NCBI GenBank assembly: GCA_025997715.1 | Contig: BNUY01000057.1 | Location: 1-16,856, forward strand | Reading direction: 5' to 3' | Length of the DNA stretch: 16,856 nt | Origin: Spirochaetia bacterium | GTDB taxonomy: Bacteria > Spirochaetota > Spirochaetia > Treponematales > Breznakiellaceae | Shown: positions 1 through 6,469 of the stretch, piece after piece | How the letters are laid out: every line of letters starts with the position of its first letter | Numbering within the stretch: position 1 is the stretch's first letter | Program-made: the position numbers and the translations under genes | The notes under the pieces: model-generated | What the model was told of the DNA's origin: nothing | Database searches by the model: none | Seen by the model: the letters and a program-made list of their open reading frames with translations, nothing else

Positions 1-846
1 CCTGAAATCAAGCAAAAACTGCTCAAAATCAGCCCCGCGACTATCGACCGGAAACTCAAAAGCGAGCGGGCCAAATTGCAGATACGGGGCATCAGCGGCA
101 CCCGGTGCGGCGAGGCAGCCCTCATTAAGCAGATACCCATTCGGACGCACTACAGCCCCGCTGAGAGCACTACACCGGGCTATTTCCAAACTGATACGGT
201 GCATCATTGCGGTGATACTGACTCGGGCGAGTTCAATCTGACCCTCACCGTTACCGATGTTGCTTCCGGGTGGTCTGAGTTTCGCGCTTTACGCAACAAA
301 GCGCATAAATGGACCCTTGAAGGCCTCCAAAACGTCCATTCCACCCTCCCTTTTGCCATGATTGAGCTCCATAGCGACAATGGCAGTGAGTTCATAAATT
401 ATGACACTTTGAACTGGTGGAAAATCGTCAAAACCCTTGATTTGTCCCGGAGTCGTTCCCGTCACAAAAATGATAATTGCTATGCCGAACAGAAAAATAA
501 CGCCTTCGTCAGAAATTATATCGGCTATTACCGTCTCGATACGGAGAAGGAACTCGCCGCTCTGGGGCGGGTCTATGCGGCGCTCTGCCCACTGCTCAAC
601 TGCTTCATCCCAAACAAGAAACTCATCAGTAAAACTACCGTCGGATCAAAAACGGTCAAGAACTATGACCGCCCTAAAACCCCGTATCAACGCCTCTTGG
701 AATCCACTCATCTCACCGACGAGGTGAAGGCCCGGTTGATCGCTTTTAAGGAACTGTACAATCCGGTCGTTTTACAGCAAGCTGTTCATCGGGCCGTCAA
801 CGCTATGCTGGCAGCCCACCAAGCCAAGCTTCGTACCAAGGCTTAA
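1..846 (+). CDS. DDE (rve-type) integrase/transposase, 5' end outside window
   Basis: The reading frame is open from base 1 to a TAA at 844-846, so this is the C-terminal 281 residues of a longer protein; a TTG at 76 is not a credible start because the frame continues upstream. It carries an RNase-H-fold integrase core with a DDE triad: Asp in FQTDTVHH (residue 65 counted from the window edge), Asp in LHSDNGSEF (126) and Glu in CYAEQKNN (163), the last two separated by 36 residues. The first 25 or so residues look like the tail of a DNA-binding region. The protein would cut and join the ends of its own insertion sequence. Two end-type repeats follow the stop codon directly, which supports a mobile element. 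I cannot assign the IS family with certainty. No frameshift is visible in the part present. Confidence 0.9.
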   Translation, partial: PEIKQKLLKISPATIDRKLKSERAKLQIRGISGTRCGEAALIKQIPIRTHYSPAESTTPGYFQTDTVHHCGDTDSGEFNLTLTVTDVASGWSEFRALRNKAHKWTLEGLQNVHSTLPFAMIELHSDNGSEFINYDTLNWWKIVKTLDLSRSRSRHKNDNCYAEQKNNAFVRNYIGYYRLDTEKELAALGRVYAALCPLLNCFIPNKKLISKTTVGSKTVKNYDRPKTPYQRLLESTHLTDEVKARLIAFKELYNPVVLQQAVHRAVNAMLAAHQAKLRTKA

Positions 847-871
847 AGGTACATTTTTGAAATGAGGCACC
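845..871 (+). repeat. IS end repeat, copy 1
   Basis: A 27-base unit beginning AAAGGTACATTT and ending AAATGAGGCACC. It overlaps the last two bases of the transposase stop codon. It matches the next repeat at almost every base, and the two halves form an imperfect inverted pair (GGTACATTT against AAATGAGGCACC). Probable transposase-binding site. Confidence 0.8.
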
Positions 872-879
872 CATAGCTG

Positions 880-905
880 AAAGGTACATTTCTAAATGAG
901 GCACC
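880..905 (+). repeat. IS end repeat, copy 2
   Basis: A 26-base unit, again AAAGGTACATTT to AAATGAGGCACC, one base shorter in the middle than copy 1 and separated from it by 8 bases. Probably the outer transposase-binding site at the element's right end. Confidence 0.8.
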
Positions 906-927
906 ACGGAGGGGGGAATATAAAAGA

Positions 928-954
928 GCCCCGGAAAAAAACTTTTTCCGGGGC
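928..954 (-). terminator. Rho-independent-type terminator
   Basis: A 12-bp perfect stem (GCCCCGGAAAAA / TTTTTCCGGGGC) with a 3-base loop. On the minus strand it is followed by TCTTTTAT, a weak U-rich tail; on the plus strand the following bases are A-rich. It lies about 130 bases after the stop of the minus-strand gene ending at 1087 and probably ends that transcript. It would also separate the operon from the insertion sequence. Confidence 0.65.
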
Positions 955-1086
955 AGAAAAAAGGAAAGGAGGAATGAAAACAGTACAGTGGTTGTGAACC
1001 AACGGTCCAACGTTTGCCTACTTATAAAGCAATCAATGGGGAAATAGGTAACATAATTTCATAAAAAAAGGGACAAAAATCTGAAA

Positions 1087-1341
1087 CTACGTATCCGCTT
1101 TCCATTCTGCGATAACCTGCTCATACGCCGCGATGGTTGCCGCCATGGTAATATCCCCAACATCCCCGCGGCCGAGCCAGTCCGCCCCGTCCATTATGTA
1201 GAGCCCCTGAAGTGTCCCTTCCAGGTCTGCCGCCGTACAACCGGGGTCGGCTTCCCGGCGCCGTTTCAGCCCCCGGACTTCCTGGTCAAAGGTTTTTGTA
1301 TAGAGGGTATCCTGCCAGCGTTCACTCATTGCCATCCCCAT
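1087..1341 (-). CDS. Small hypothetical protein (80-84 aa)
   Basis: An acidic soluble protein with no signal peptide or membrane segment. I do not recognise the family. The middle (CTAADLEGTLQGLYIMDGADWLGRGDVGD) reads like a compact helical protein of the kind often found as an uncharacterised domain in treponemes. The frame overlaps the 3' end of the upstream exported-protein gene. Start choice is open: ATG at 1341 gives 84 residues; ATG at 1329, just before the upstream TGA and preceded by GGGGATGGCA, gives 80 residues beginning MSERWQD and looks more natural for translational coupling. A terminator follows near 940. It probably belongs to the same transcript as the upstream gene. Function unknown. 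Confidence 0.65.
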   Translation of the reverse strand: MGMAMSERWQDTLYTKTFDQEVRGLKRRREADPGCTAADLEGTLQGLYIMDGADWLGRGDVGDITMAATIAAYEQVIAEWKADT

Positions 1342-2398
1342 AGATAATATTCCGCCCTATCACCACTTCGCCGCCCGGTATCAGGCGCCCGAACCGGCGG
1401 GCAAGGGGGATTTCACGCCGTTCCGTCCAGTTTAAGCGTTCATCCAGGATATATTCATACCGTATATCCAGTTCTTCACCGGTCTCCCTGACCGCACCGG
1501 TCTCCTTGACCGCAGTCTGCCGGGTCAGGAAGCCGGTTTCATCCCACTGCAGGGTATAGTGGGCGTCGGGCCGCTCCCAGTACCGGGGCCGGGCTGCGGC
1601 GGTATAGAGGACGGACCTGACCGGCAGAGGAGGGGCGCTGATGCCGCTTATACACCCGGCGCTGTTATATTCGTATACCGTGATTGCTGCCCCGTCCGCT
1701 ATAGAAATGAGCCGCTTTGTACCGGCGAACCTCTGGTTCGACGTTTCCCGGTATTCCAGGGAAAAAAACGCCAGGGGCAGGCCATCGGGATTGTACCAGG
1801 TTTCATTTGTCTGCCGGCCAAGATATTCCAGGGCCGCGAAGTACCATCCACCGGAAGCTTCGCCGCCGCCGTGGTTGAGCCGCACCAGGGAAGGATCATC
1901 CCACTTGTATTCGAGAAACTCAAACTCCCAAGGGTCGGAAGCCGCAGGATTGTCCAGTGTGATTTTGCCGATACGCCCCGGTACGGCATCGTCGTAAACC
2001 ACCGCCGCCTGATAGAAGGTCCCGTCCCGGAAGAAAGGGAATTCCAGGAAACGGCCCTGGGCGTCCCGGGTAATACGGTATTCCAGAGTTGCCGCTTCTC
2101 CACCCGTTTCATCTCCGGCGGTCCCGGTCCCGGAAGCTTCGGCGTCGGCGGTGTCTAAAACACCCGCAGGCAGGGTGAGGGTAAGGGAACGGGCCTGTCC
2201 TGCGATAAGGGAAAAGGCGTCCGGGGGCATCGCTGCCGGCCAGTCGGGGCGCCAGGGGATTTCGTCTGAGCGGGCGGCGTCCAGGAGGAGGTTTACGGGG
2301 AAAAGACCGGACCCGTTTTGACCGGCAGCTTCCTCTCCCGGCAGAGCGGAAAGGGCTGCCAAAAAAAGGAGCGCAAAAAGGGGAAACCGGGACTTCAT
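1322..2398 (-). CDS. Exported hypothetical protein with YD-like repeats
   Basis: Predicted 358 residues from ATG 2398. The first 27 residues form a signal peptide (MKSRFPLFALLFLAALSALP, then GEEAAGQ), so the protein is probably periplasmic or outer-membrane associated. A Gly/Thr/Glu-rich low-complexity stretch lies around residues 90-105. The rest contains several Tyr/Trp-rich hairpin-like units (for example YEYNSAGCI, LQWDETGFLTRQ, RYEYILDERLNW) that resemble the YD/RHS style of beta-strand repeats; this is similarity by eye only. The frame extends upstream to 2458, but that extension would bury the signal peptide and overlaps a promoter, so ATG 2398 is preferred. There is no Shine-Dalgarno sequence; the -10 element ends 6 bases before the ATG, suggesting leaderless translation. 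Function unknown. Confidence 0.75.
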   Translation of the reverse strand: MKSRFPLFALLFLAALSALPGEEAAGQNGSGLFPVNLLLDAARSDEIPWRPDWPAAMPPDAFSLIAGQARSLTLTLPAGVLDTADAEASGTGTAGDETGGEAATLEYRITRDAQGRFLEFPFFRDGTFYQAAVVYDDAVPGRIGKITLDNPAASDPWEFEFLEYKWDDPSLVRLNHGGGEASGGWYFAALEYLGRQTNETWYNPDGLPLAFFSLEYRETSNQRFAGTKRLISIADGAAITVYEYNSAGCISGISAPPLPVRSVLYTAAARPRYWERPDAHYTLQWDETGFLTRQTAVKETGAVRETGEELDIRYEYILDERLNWTERREIPLARRFGRLIPGGEVVIGRNIIYGDGNE

Positions 2399-2404
2399 AT
2401 TGAG

Positions 2405-2434
2405 AGTATAATAGAAAGAAAGGGGGGGAGTCAA
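2405..2434 (-). promoter_or_regulatory. Sigma-70 promoter with C-tract spacer, leaderless
   Basis: On the minus strand: -35 TTGACT (2434-2429), an 18-base spacer that starts with seven C residues (2428-2422), then -10 TATACT (2410-2405). The ATG of the exported-protein gene begins at 2398, 6 bases after the -10, where transcription would normally start. An almost identical promoter stands before lipA (6440-6469). Confidence 0.7.
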
Positions 2435-2478
2435 AGTACCCGGTTTCGGAATGTACAATAAATTTTACAAAAAAAGAC

Positions 2479-2506
2479 TTGACAAACATAAACAATAGTG
2501 TACAAT
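2479..2506 (+). promoter_or_regulatory. Promoter of the toxin-antitoxin operon, leaderless
   Basis: Perfect -35 TTGACA (2479-2484), 16-base spacer, -10 TACAAT (2501-2506). The toxin ATG at 2513 lies 6 bases after the -10 with no Shine-Dalgarno, so the mRNA should begin at or next to the start codon. The octamer TGTACAAT occurs at 2452-2459 and again at 2499-2506, and GTAC-AAT-GTAC (2500-2510) forms a small dyad over the -10. These are candidate sites for autoregulation by the toxin-antitoxin complex. Confidence 0.7.
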
Positions 2507-2512
2507 GTACTT

Positions 2513-2923
2513 ATGGATGTATTATTAGACGCAAGTGCAATAATGGCTATCATTCTCAATGAACCAAATCGGGATATTGTTGTCAATTTAACCAAAGAAG
2601 CAACCCTATTATCACCAGAAATGATCTCATTTGAGATTGGAAATGCTCTGGTAAGTTTATTTAAAAGACATAAGTTAAATGAAACAGAAGTATTAAAAGC
2701 ATATGAAGATTTTACTAAAATCCCAATAAGGACCTTGAAACCTGATATGGGGAAGGCATTAAAAATTTCCTGTAAATATACTATTTATGCCTACGATGCA
2801 TATTATTTAGAAACGGCACATCGGTTAAAATTACCGTTAATAACATTTGATACACATATGGCCGCTGTTGGTCAAAATATGAAAATCACTATTTTGAACG
2901 GAGGAAAAAATGAGGGTATATAA
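2513..2923 (+). CDS. vapC: PIN-domain toxin (VapC-type ribonuclease)
   Basis: 136 residues, normal length for a VapC toxin. PIN-domain acidic residues are all visible: D6 in LLDASAI, E41 in SFEIGNAL, D95 in YAYDAYYLETA and D113 in ITFDTHM. These coordinate Mg2+ in the family, whose members cleave RNA (often tRNA or rRNA) when freed from the antitoxin. A GTG at 2498 would extend the frame, but it lies in the promoter; the protein beginning MDVLLDASAI matches the usual VapC start. The antitoxin gene follows with a 14-base overlap. The toxin is first in the operon, the reverse of the common order. The region is clearly more AT-rich than its neighbours, suggesting horizontal acquisition. The RNA target cannot be read from sequence. 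Confidence 0.9.
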   Translation: MDVLLDASAIMAIILNEPNRDIVVNLTKEATLLSPEMISFEIGNALVSLFKRHKLNETEVLKAYEDFTKIPIRTLKPDMGKALKISCKYTIYAYDAYYLETAHRLKLPLITFDTHMAAVGQNMKITILNGGKNEGI

Positions 2924-3164
2924 TTATTCTGAGGCACGGCAAAACTTTGCAACAGTATTAAATACTGCATTAAAAGAAGAAGTAATAATCACCCGGAAAG
3001 ATGGCAGTAGATTTAAACTACTGTCAATTAACGAAAATAAAAAACAAGGAAAATCTCCGTTGGAAGACATAAAAGGTATAAAGACCGATGTATCAATGCC
3101 CGATATACTTGAAGCAATAAGATATGGAAGGGAAGATCGGGAATATAAAACCGATACCCAATAA
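2910..3164 (+). CDS. Phd/YefM-family antitoxin
   Basis: 84 residues. The N-terminal half (MRVYNYSEARQNFATVLNTA, then EEVIITRKDGSRFKLL) is a typical Phd/YefM DNA-binding and dimerisation domain. The charged C-terminal part (DILEAIRYGRED) would be the flexible segment that blocks the toxin. It has a strong Shine-Dalgarno, GGAGG at 2900-2904, 5 bases before the ATG, unlike the toxin in front of it. The start overlaps the toxin gene by 14 bases, so the two are translationally coupled. The antitoxin should neutralise the PIN toxin and probably represses the operon together with it. Pairing of a PIN toxin with a Phd antitoxin is a known arrangement. Confidence 0.9.
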   Translation: MRVYNYSEARQNFATVLNTALKEEVIITRKDGSRFKLLSINENKKQGKSPLEDIKGIKTDVSMPDILEAIRYGREDREYKTDTQ

Positions 3165-3170
3165 GAGGCC

Positions 3171-3193
3171 AAAAAACGCAGACCGAAGGTCTG
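3171..3193 (-). terminator. Rho-independent terminator
   Basis: On the minus strand a 6-bp stem CAGACC / GGTCTG with a 3-base loop (3193-3179) is followed by CG and six T residues (3176-3171). It lies about 40 bases after the stop codon of the ATPase gene and most likely ends its transcript. It also lies just after the antitoxin gene, but lacks a T tract in that direction. Confidence 0.65.
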
Positions 3194-3229
3194 ACACATA
3201 CCATGCCGCAGTAGCGCGGTTTTGGTGGG

Positions 3230-4477
3230 TCAGGTATATAAAAACGGCAAAGGCACGGCCCAAATGTCCCGGGCAAGGGAGACAAGCTCGCTGCCGGTAT
3301 AAAGTACAACGCCTTTTTTGAATTTATCCCCCAGGCTATCCTGCAACAGGCGGAGGCTTGAAATATCGCCGCCGGAAATACTGCCTGAAAGTTTTACTTC
3401 AATACCAAGGGTGTCTCCGTTGCGTTTTTCAACGACAAAATCAACTTCCTTATTGTCCTGGGTTCTGAAAACGGAAAGGTCATATTCATGGGCGCCGGTG
3501 ATGTTTTTCATAAGCTCGCAGGCAATAAAATTTTCAAAGAGATGGCCCATGGTGACCGGATCGCTTTTGTATACCTCATCCATATCCCTGCGCAGGAGGT
3601 AGGCGAGCAGATTTGTGTCGGTAAAATAAAGCTTTGGCGATTTCGTGAACCGTTTATTGAGCCGGACAGGCTTTGACCAGGGCTGGATTTCAAAGATGAT
3701 GTATGTATTGGAGCAAGCCGCCTTATAACGGTCGTAGGTTTTCGTGTCCAGTCCGGCTTCCGCCGATACGCTGCTGTTATTGAGAAGGCTCCCCGCCCGC
3801 AACGCGAGAAGTGAGAGGAGGGTGATGATTTTTTCCGGGCGCTTTATATCGGCGATAGCGCGTATGTCGCGTTGGATCAGGGTAGTGAGGTAGTCATCAA
3901 ACCACTGCGTACGGTGTATATCCTTATGGATCGCCGGTTCCGGGAAGGTTGCGTTTTTGATTACCGGTACAAGATCGCCCCGCGCAAATTTTTTGTATTC
4001 CAATTTTTCATGGAACAGCCGGTCGATGAAATTTACGTTTCTTTCCATAGATTCAGCGGCGGAAAAGGGCAGCAGGGTAAGCGCCGACATCCTCCCCACC
4101 AGGGCTTCCGCCAGTACGGGCAAAGCCATAAGGTTGGCCGAACCGGTAAGCAAATACCGGCATTTTCCCTCGCCCTTCGCCCGGTTTTCATCTACCGCCA
4201 TTTTGAGATACGGGAATATGCCGGGGGCCATTTGTACCTCATCAATGATATTCATAGCGTCGGCGGGAAGATTTTTGATGAAATTTTCAGGGTCCGTATG
4301 TGCCGCCTCAAGGGTAACCGGGGAATCGAAGGTGATATAATTTGTCGTCCCGGCGAATTTCAAATTTTGCGCCAGGGTTGATTTACCGGTTTGCCGCGGG
4401 CCATTGAGATAGATGAGGGGGCGGGTTTTCGCCGTTTCCTCAATGAGGGTGTTTAAAAGCCGGTGATAATACTGCAT
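3230..4477 (-). CDS. AAA+ ATPase with DUF4143 C-terminal domain
   Basis: 415 residues, usual size for this family. Walker A is GPRQTGKST (26-34), Walker B NIIDEVQ (76-82), and a sensor-like TGSAN follows at 111-115. The C-terminal half (about 190-400) is the DUF4143 region, with a winged-helix-like middle and a restriction-endonuclease-like fold signature: FENFIACEL (E315), EVDFVVE (D346) and IEVK (E360, K362), the spacing expected of a PD-(D/E)xK core. The family is widespread in bacteria and archaea; its biological role is not established, and links to mobile or defence functions are only suggestions. Start at ATG 4477 with AGGA at 4487-4484. It stands alone between the toxin-antitoxin pair and the lipoate operon and ends in a terminator. 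Confidence 0.9.
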   Translation of the reverse strand: MQYYHRLLNTLIEETAKTRPLIYLNGPRQTGKSTLAQNLKFAGTTNYITFDSPVTLEAAHTDPENFIKNLPADAMNIIDEVQMAPGIFPYLKMAVDENRAKGEGKCRYLLTGSANLMALPVLAEALVGRMSALTLLPFSAAESMERNVNFIDRLFHEKLEYKKFARGDLVPVIKNATFPEPAIHKDIHRTQWFDDYLTTLIQRDIRAIADIKRPEKIITLLSLLALRAGSLLNNSSVSAEAGLDTKTYDRYKAACSNTYIIFEIQPWSKPVRLNKRFTKSPKLYFTDTNLLAYLLRRDMDEVYKSDPVTMGHLFENFIACELMKNITGAHEYDLSVFRTQDNKEVDFVVEKRNGDTLGIEVKLSGSISGGDISSLRLLQDSLGDKFKKGVVLYTGSELVSLARDIWAVPLPFLYT

Positions 4478-4490
4478 TAAGCGTCCTTGT

Positions 4491-4538
4491 AAAAATGGTA
4501 TCGCAATCCATATATTTACTGGATTATGATACCATTTT
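4491..4538 (-). terminator. Long imperfect hairpin; terminator of the lipoate operon
   Basis: A dyad centred on 4515: AAAATGGTATC (4492-4502) pairs with GATACCATTTT (4528-4538), and AATCCA (4505-4510) pairs with TGGATT (4520-4525), with two mismatched positions between the arms and a 9-base loop. On the minus strand it starts inside the lplA stop codon and ends in TTTTT, so it can act as a terminator for lipA-lplB-lplA. It is unusually long and lies only 14 bases upstream of the ATPase start codon, so it could also be an operator or control element for that gene. Confidence 0.6.
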
Positions 4539-5298
4539 ACCGTTTATACAGCCAGTCCCGGGCGCCAAACTTTTCCACCGCCAGTTCCCGCCCGCGCTGC
4601 TCTTCCGCTGCGGTGGGATCGGCGGGGCTCAGGTCCAGGGTAAGGGTCCGGCGGAAGCCCTCTGCCAGTGCCTTTGACGCTTCCTCCATGGAAATGTCTT
4701 TCCCCAGCGCTCTGAGGCTGGTGACCCGGTTCTTTACATCTTTGATGATCTGGTCCTTCATTTTTTCCGGGGGTACCCGGAGGAGTTCAAACATCAGGTC
4801 CACATCGTTGTTCAAGAGTATGGTGCCGTGCTGCAATATGCAGCCCATGCGGCGGGTCTGGGCGTTCCCGGAGATTTTCCGGTCCCCCGCCAGGATATCG
4901 TTGATGGGGACGAATTCGGCTTCCACCCCTAAAAGCTTGAGCCCTTCTATAATACCGGCGCAGAACCGCGCATAGGACCGGTTGATATCCTGCTCCGCCA
5001 GGGCATGGGTGTTTGTCATGATGATGCTGTAGGTAAGTTCGGCCTGGTGAAATACCGCGCCCCCTCCGGAAATCCGGCGGACCACGTCTACCCCGTGTTT
5101 TTTGCAGGCCGTCACGTCCACCTCTTCCTCAATACCCTGGAAGCAGCCCAGGGATACCGCCGCAGGCCTCCAGCCGTAAAGCCTGATACAGGGCATGGCC
5201 CCCGCCGCCACGGATTCCAGGAGAGCCTCGTCCAGGCCCATATTGTAGCAGCCGTTGTGGTATCCGGTTTCTAAAAGCCGGAACGGGTGTGTGTTCAT
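4537..5298 (-). CDS. lplA: Lipoate-protein ligase A, catalytic chain
   Basis: 253 residues of the BPL/LplA/LipB fold. It activates lipoate with ATP and transfers it to the lysine of lipoyl domains (for example 2-oxoacid dehydrogenase E2 or glycine-cleavage H protein) in the cytoplasm. Visible motifs are RRISGGGAVFH (74-84), the lipoyl-AMP binding loop, and DRKISGNAQ (139-147) with the catalytic Lys141, followed by ILQHGTILLN. The E. coli enzyme is about 337 residues; this chain ends after the catalytic domain, and the missing accessory domain is encoded by the upstream gene. At the site where LipM-type octanoyltransferases have their cysteine, this protein reads VPINDILA, favouring a ligase. 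The start overlaps the upstream TGA (ATGA), with AAGGAG before it. Last gene of lipA-lplB-lplA; its stop codon enters the terminator hairpin. Confidence 0.9.
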   Translation of the reverse strand: MNTHPFRLLETGYHNGCYNMGLDEALLESVAAGAMPCIRLYGWRPAAVSLGCFQGIEEEVDVTACKKHGVDVVRRISGGGAVFHQAELTYSIIMTNTHALAEQDINRSYARFCAGIIEGLKLLGVEAEFVPINDILAGDRKISGNAQTRRMGCILQHGTILLNNDVDLMFELLRVPPEKMKDQIIKDVKNRVTSLRALGKDISMEEASKALAEGFRRTLTLDLSPADPTAAEEQRGRELAVEKFGARDWLYKR

Positions 5299-5579
5299 AG
5301 GATGCTCCTTTTAAGGGCCGCATTGAAGACCTCCGCTAATCCGTCGCCGGAGATCCCCTGGGCTTCTACCCCCTCTTCTGCCAGGTACTGGTCAAACCGG
5401 GGACCCAGCTCCGCCGCTTTGGTCCCCGAAAGCCGCTGTTCCGCCTTTTCAAACCCTTCCTCGGGGCTGGCAAAAAAATCCCCCCGGATGGAGATGGAAC
5501 GGATAATCCCCTCATCAAGTTCCGCAGTAATCCGTATGAGCTTACACCCCGCCGGTTTGCCCAGGGCTTCAATTTTCAT
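5295..5579 (-). CDS. lplB: Lipoate-protein ligase accessory chain (LplB-like)
   Basis: 94 residues from ATG 5579, which overlaps the lipA stop as ATGA; an upstream in-frame start at 5597 would only add six residues inside lipA. The sequence fits the small C-terminal domain normally fused to LplA: GKPAGCKLIRITAELDEG, then IRSISIRGDFFASPEEGFE, and a helical tail. In Thermoplasma this domain is a separate protein, LplB, needed by LplA to form lipoyl-AMP. Its position between lipA and a short lplA lacking this domain makes the same arrangement very likely here. It ends in an ATGA overlap with lplA, so the two chains are probably made in equal amounts. Cytoplasmic, no signal peptide. Confidence 0.85.
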   Translation of the reverse strand: MKIEALGKPAGCKLIRITAELDEGIIRSISIRGDFFASPEEGFEKAEQRLSGTKAAELGPRFDQYLAEEGVEAQGISGDGLAEVFNAALKRSIL

Positions 5580-6433
5580 GGCAGGGTTCCATCCCACGCT
5601 TCCAGGGCGTGGTAGCTGGTCCGGGCAAGGGGGGCGGACACCACGGAGGAAAAGCCCCGTTCCCGCCCTGCGCGCCCATAGTCCCCAAATTGTTCCGGGG
5701 TGATGTACTCTGCCACGGGGATCTGCTTCAAGGAGGGTTGGAGGTATTGGCCCAGGACCAGAATATCCACATCAGCGTTACGAAGTTCATCCATGGCCGC
5801 CAGGACCTCGTCTTTTGTTTCACCCAGCCCCAGGAGCAGGCTGGACTTTGTCCGGGGAACACCCAGGGCCTTTGCCGCCCGCAGGGTTGCCAGGCTTTTG
5901 TCAAAGGAAGCCCGGCTGTCCCGAACCCCCTGCAAAGAACGTACGGTTTCTACATTATGGGCCGCCACCTGAAGACCCGCCTCCGCAATAGGGGCAAACT
6001 CCCCTTCGGTATAATCCGGGGTGAGGGTCTCGACCTTTATTGCCGGAAGCCGTTCCTTGATGGCCCTGATACAGGCGGCAAAATGCCCGGCCCCCCGATC
6101 CGGGAGATCATCCCGGTCCACCGAGGTGAGTACCAGATAGCGCAGCTTCAGTTCCTCCGCCGCCCGGGCAATCCCGTCGCCCTCGTCGTGCCGCAGGGGG
6201 CGGCCCTCCCGGCCGGTACTTACCGCGCAGAACCGGCAGCCCCGGGTGCAGACATCCCCCATAAGCATGAAGGTGGCGGTTCCCAGGCCCCAACATTCCC
6301 CCTTATTGGGACAATGGGCCTCGTCGCAGACCGTATGGAGCCGGTATTTTTCCAGGATGCCGCCGACCGTGTTCCAGGTGTCCCCCGAAGGAAGACGCAC
6401 CCTGAGCCATTCGGGTTTGGTTAGGGACCTCAT
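5576..6433 (-). CDS. lipA: Lipoyl synthase (radical SAM)
   Basis: 285 residues. It inserts two sulfur atoms into octanoyl groups already bound to carrier proteins, making lipoyl groups, using SAM and two [4Fe-4S] clusters. The auxiliary-cluster cysteines are C36, C41 and C47 (CDEAHCPNKGEC). The radical-SAM cysteines are C62, C66 and C69 (CTRGCRFC). The conserved C-terminal RSSY motif appears as RTSY (271-274), with the second serine kept. The frame extends to a TTG at 6469, but that TTG is the -35 box of the promoter and has no Shine-Dalgarno; ATG 6433 is the likely start. The -10 box ends 7 bases upstream, so the message is probably leaderless. First gene of an operon with lplB and lplA, joined by ATGA overlaps. 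Confidence 0.95.
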   Translation of the reverse strand: MRSLTKPEWLRVRLPSGDTWNTVGGILEKYRLHTVCDEAHCPNKGECWGLGTATFMLMGDVCTRGCRFCAVSTGREGRPLRHDEGDGIARAAEELKLRYLVLTSVDRDDLPDRGAGHFAACIRAIKERLPAIKVETLTPDYTEGEFAPIAEAGLQVAAHNVETVRSLQGVRDSRASFDKSLATLRAAKALGVPRTKSSLLLGLGETKDEVLAAMDELRNADVDILVLGQYLQPSLKQIPVAEYITPEQFGDYGRAGRERGFSSVVSAPLARTSYHALEAWDGTLP

Positions 6434-6439
6434 GGGGAA

Positions 6440-6469
6440 AGTATAATAGAAAAAAGGGGGGGGAGTCAA
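6440..6469 (-). promoter_or_regulatory. lipA promoter with C-tract spacer, leaderless
   Basis: On the minus strand: -35 TTGACT (6469-6464), 18-base spacer starting with eight C residues (6463-6456), -10 TATACT (6445-6440), and lipA ATG at 6433 directly after TTTCCCC... (no room for a leader). The element is a near copy of the promoter at 2405-2434, including the 36-base distance from -35 to ATG. Confidence 0.7.

Larger units (their letters stand above)
1..905 (+). mobile_element. Insertion sequence, right-hand part
   Basis: The DDE transposase frame plus the two tandem repeats at 845-905 make up the 3' part of an insertion sequence. The left end lies outside the window. The exact right boundary is inferred from the end of the second repeat; no target-site duplication can be checked. 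Confidence 0.75.

Noticed and set aside
3872..4381. Plus-strand open frames opposite the ATPase gene
   Set aside because: Shadow frames without domains, while the minus strand has Walker A, Walker B and DUF4143 motifs.
5609..6424. Plus-strand open frame of 271 codons opposite lipA
   Set aside because: Antisense shadow; lipA has all cysteine motifs on the other strand.
6434..6469. TTG start adding 12 residues to LipA (and the same at 2434-2458 for the exported protein)
   Set aside because: TTG is the -35 box, no Shine-Dalgarno precedes it, and the extension would bury the signal peptide in the exported protein. The similar peptides arise from the similar promoters.
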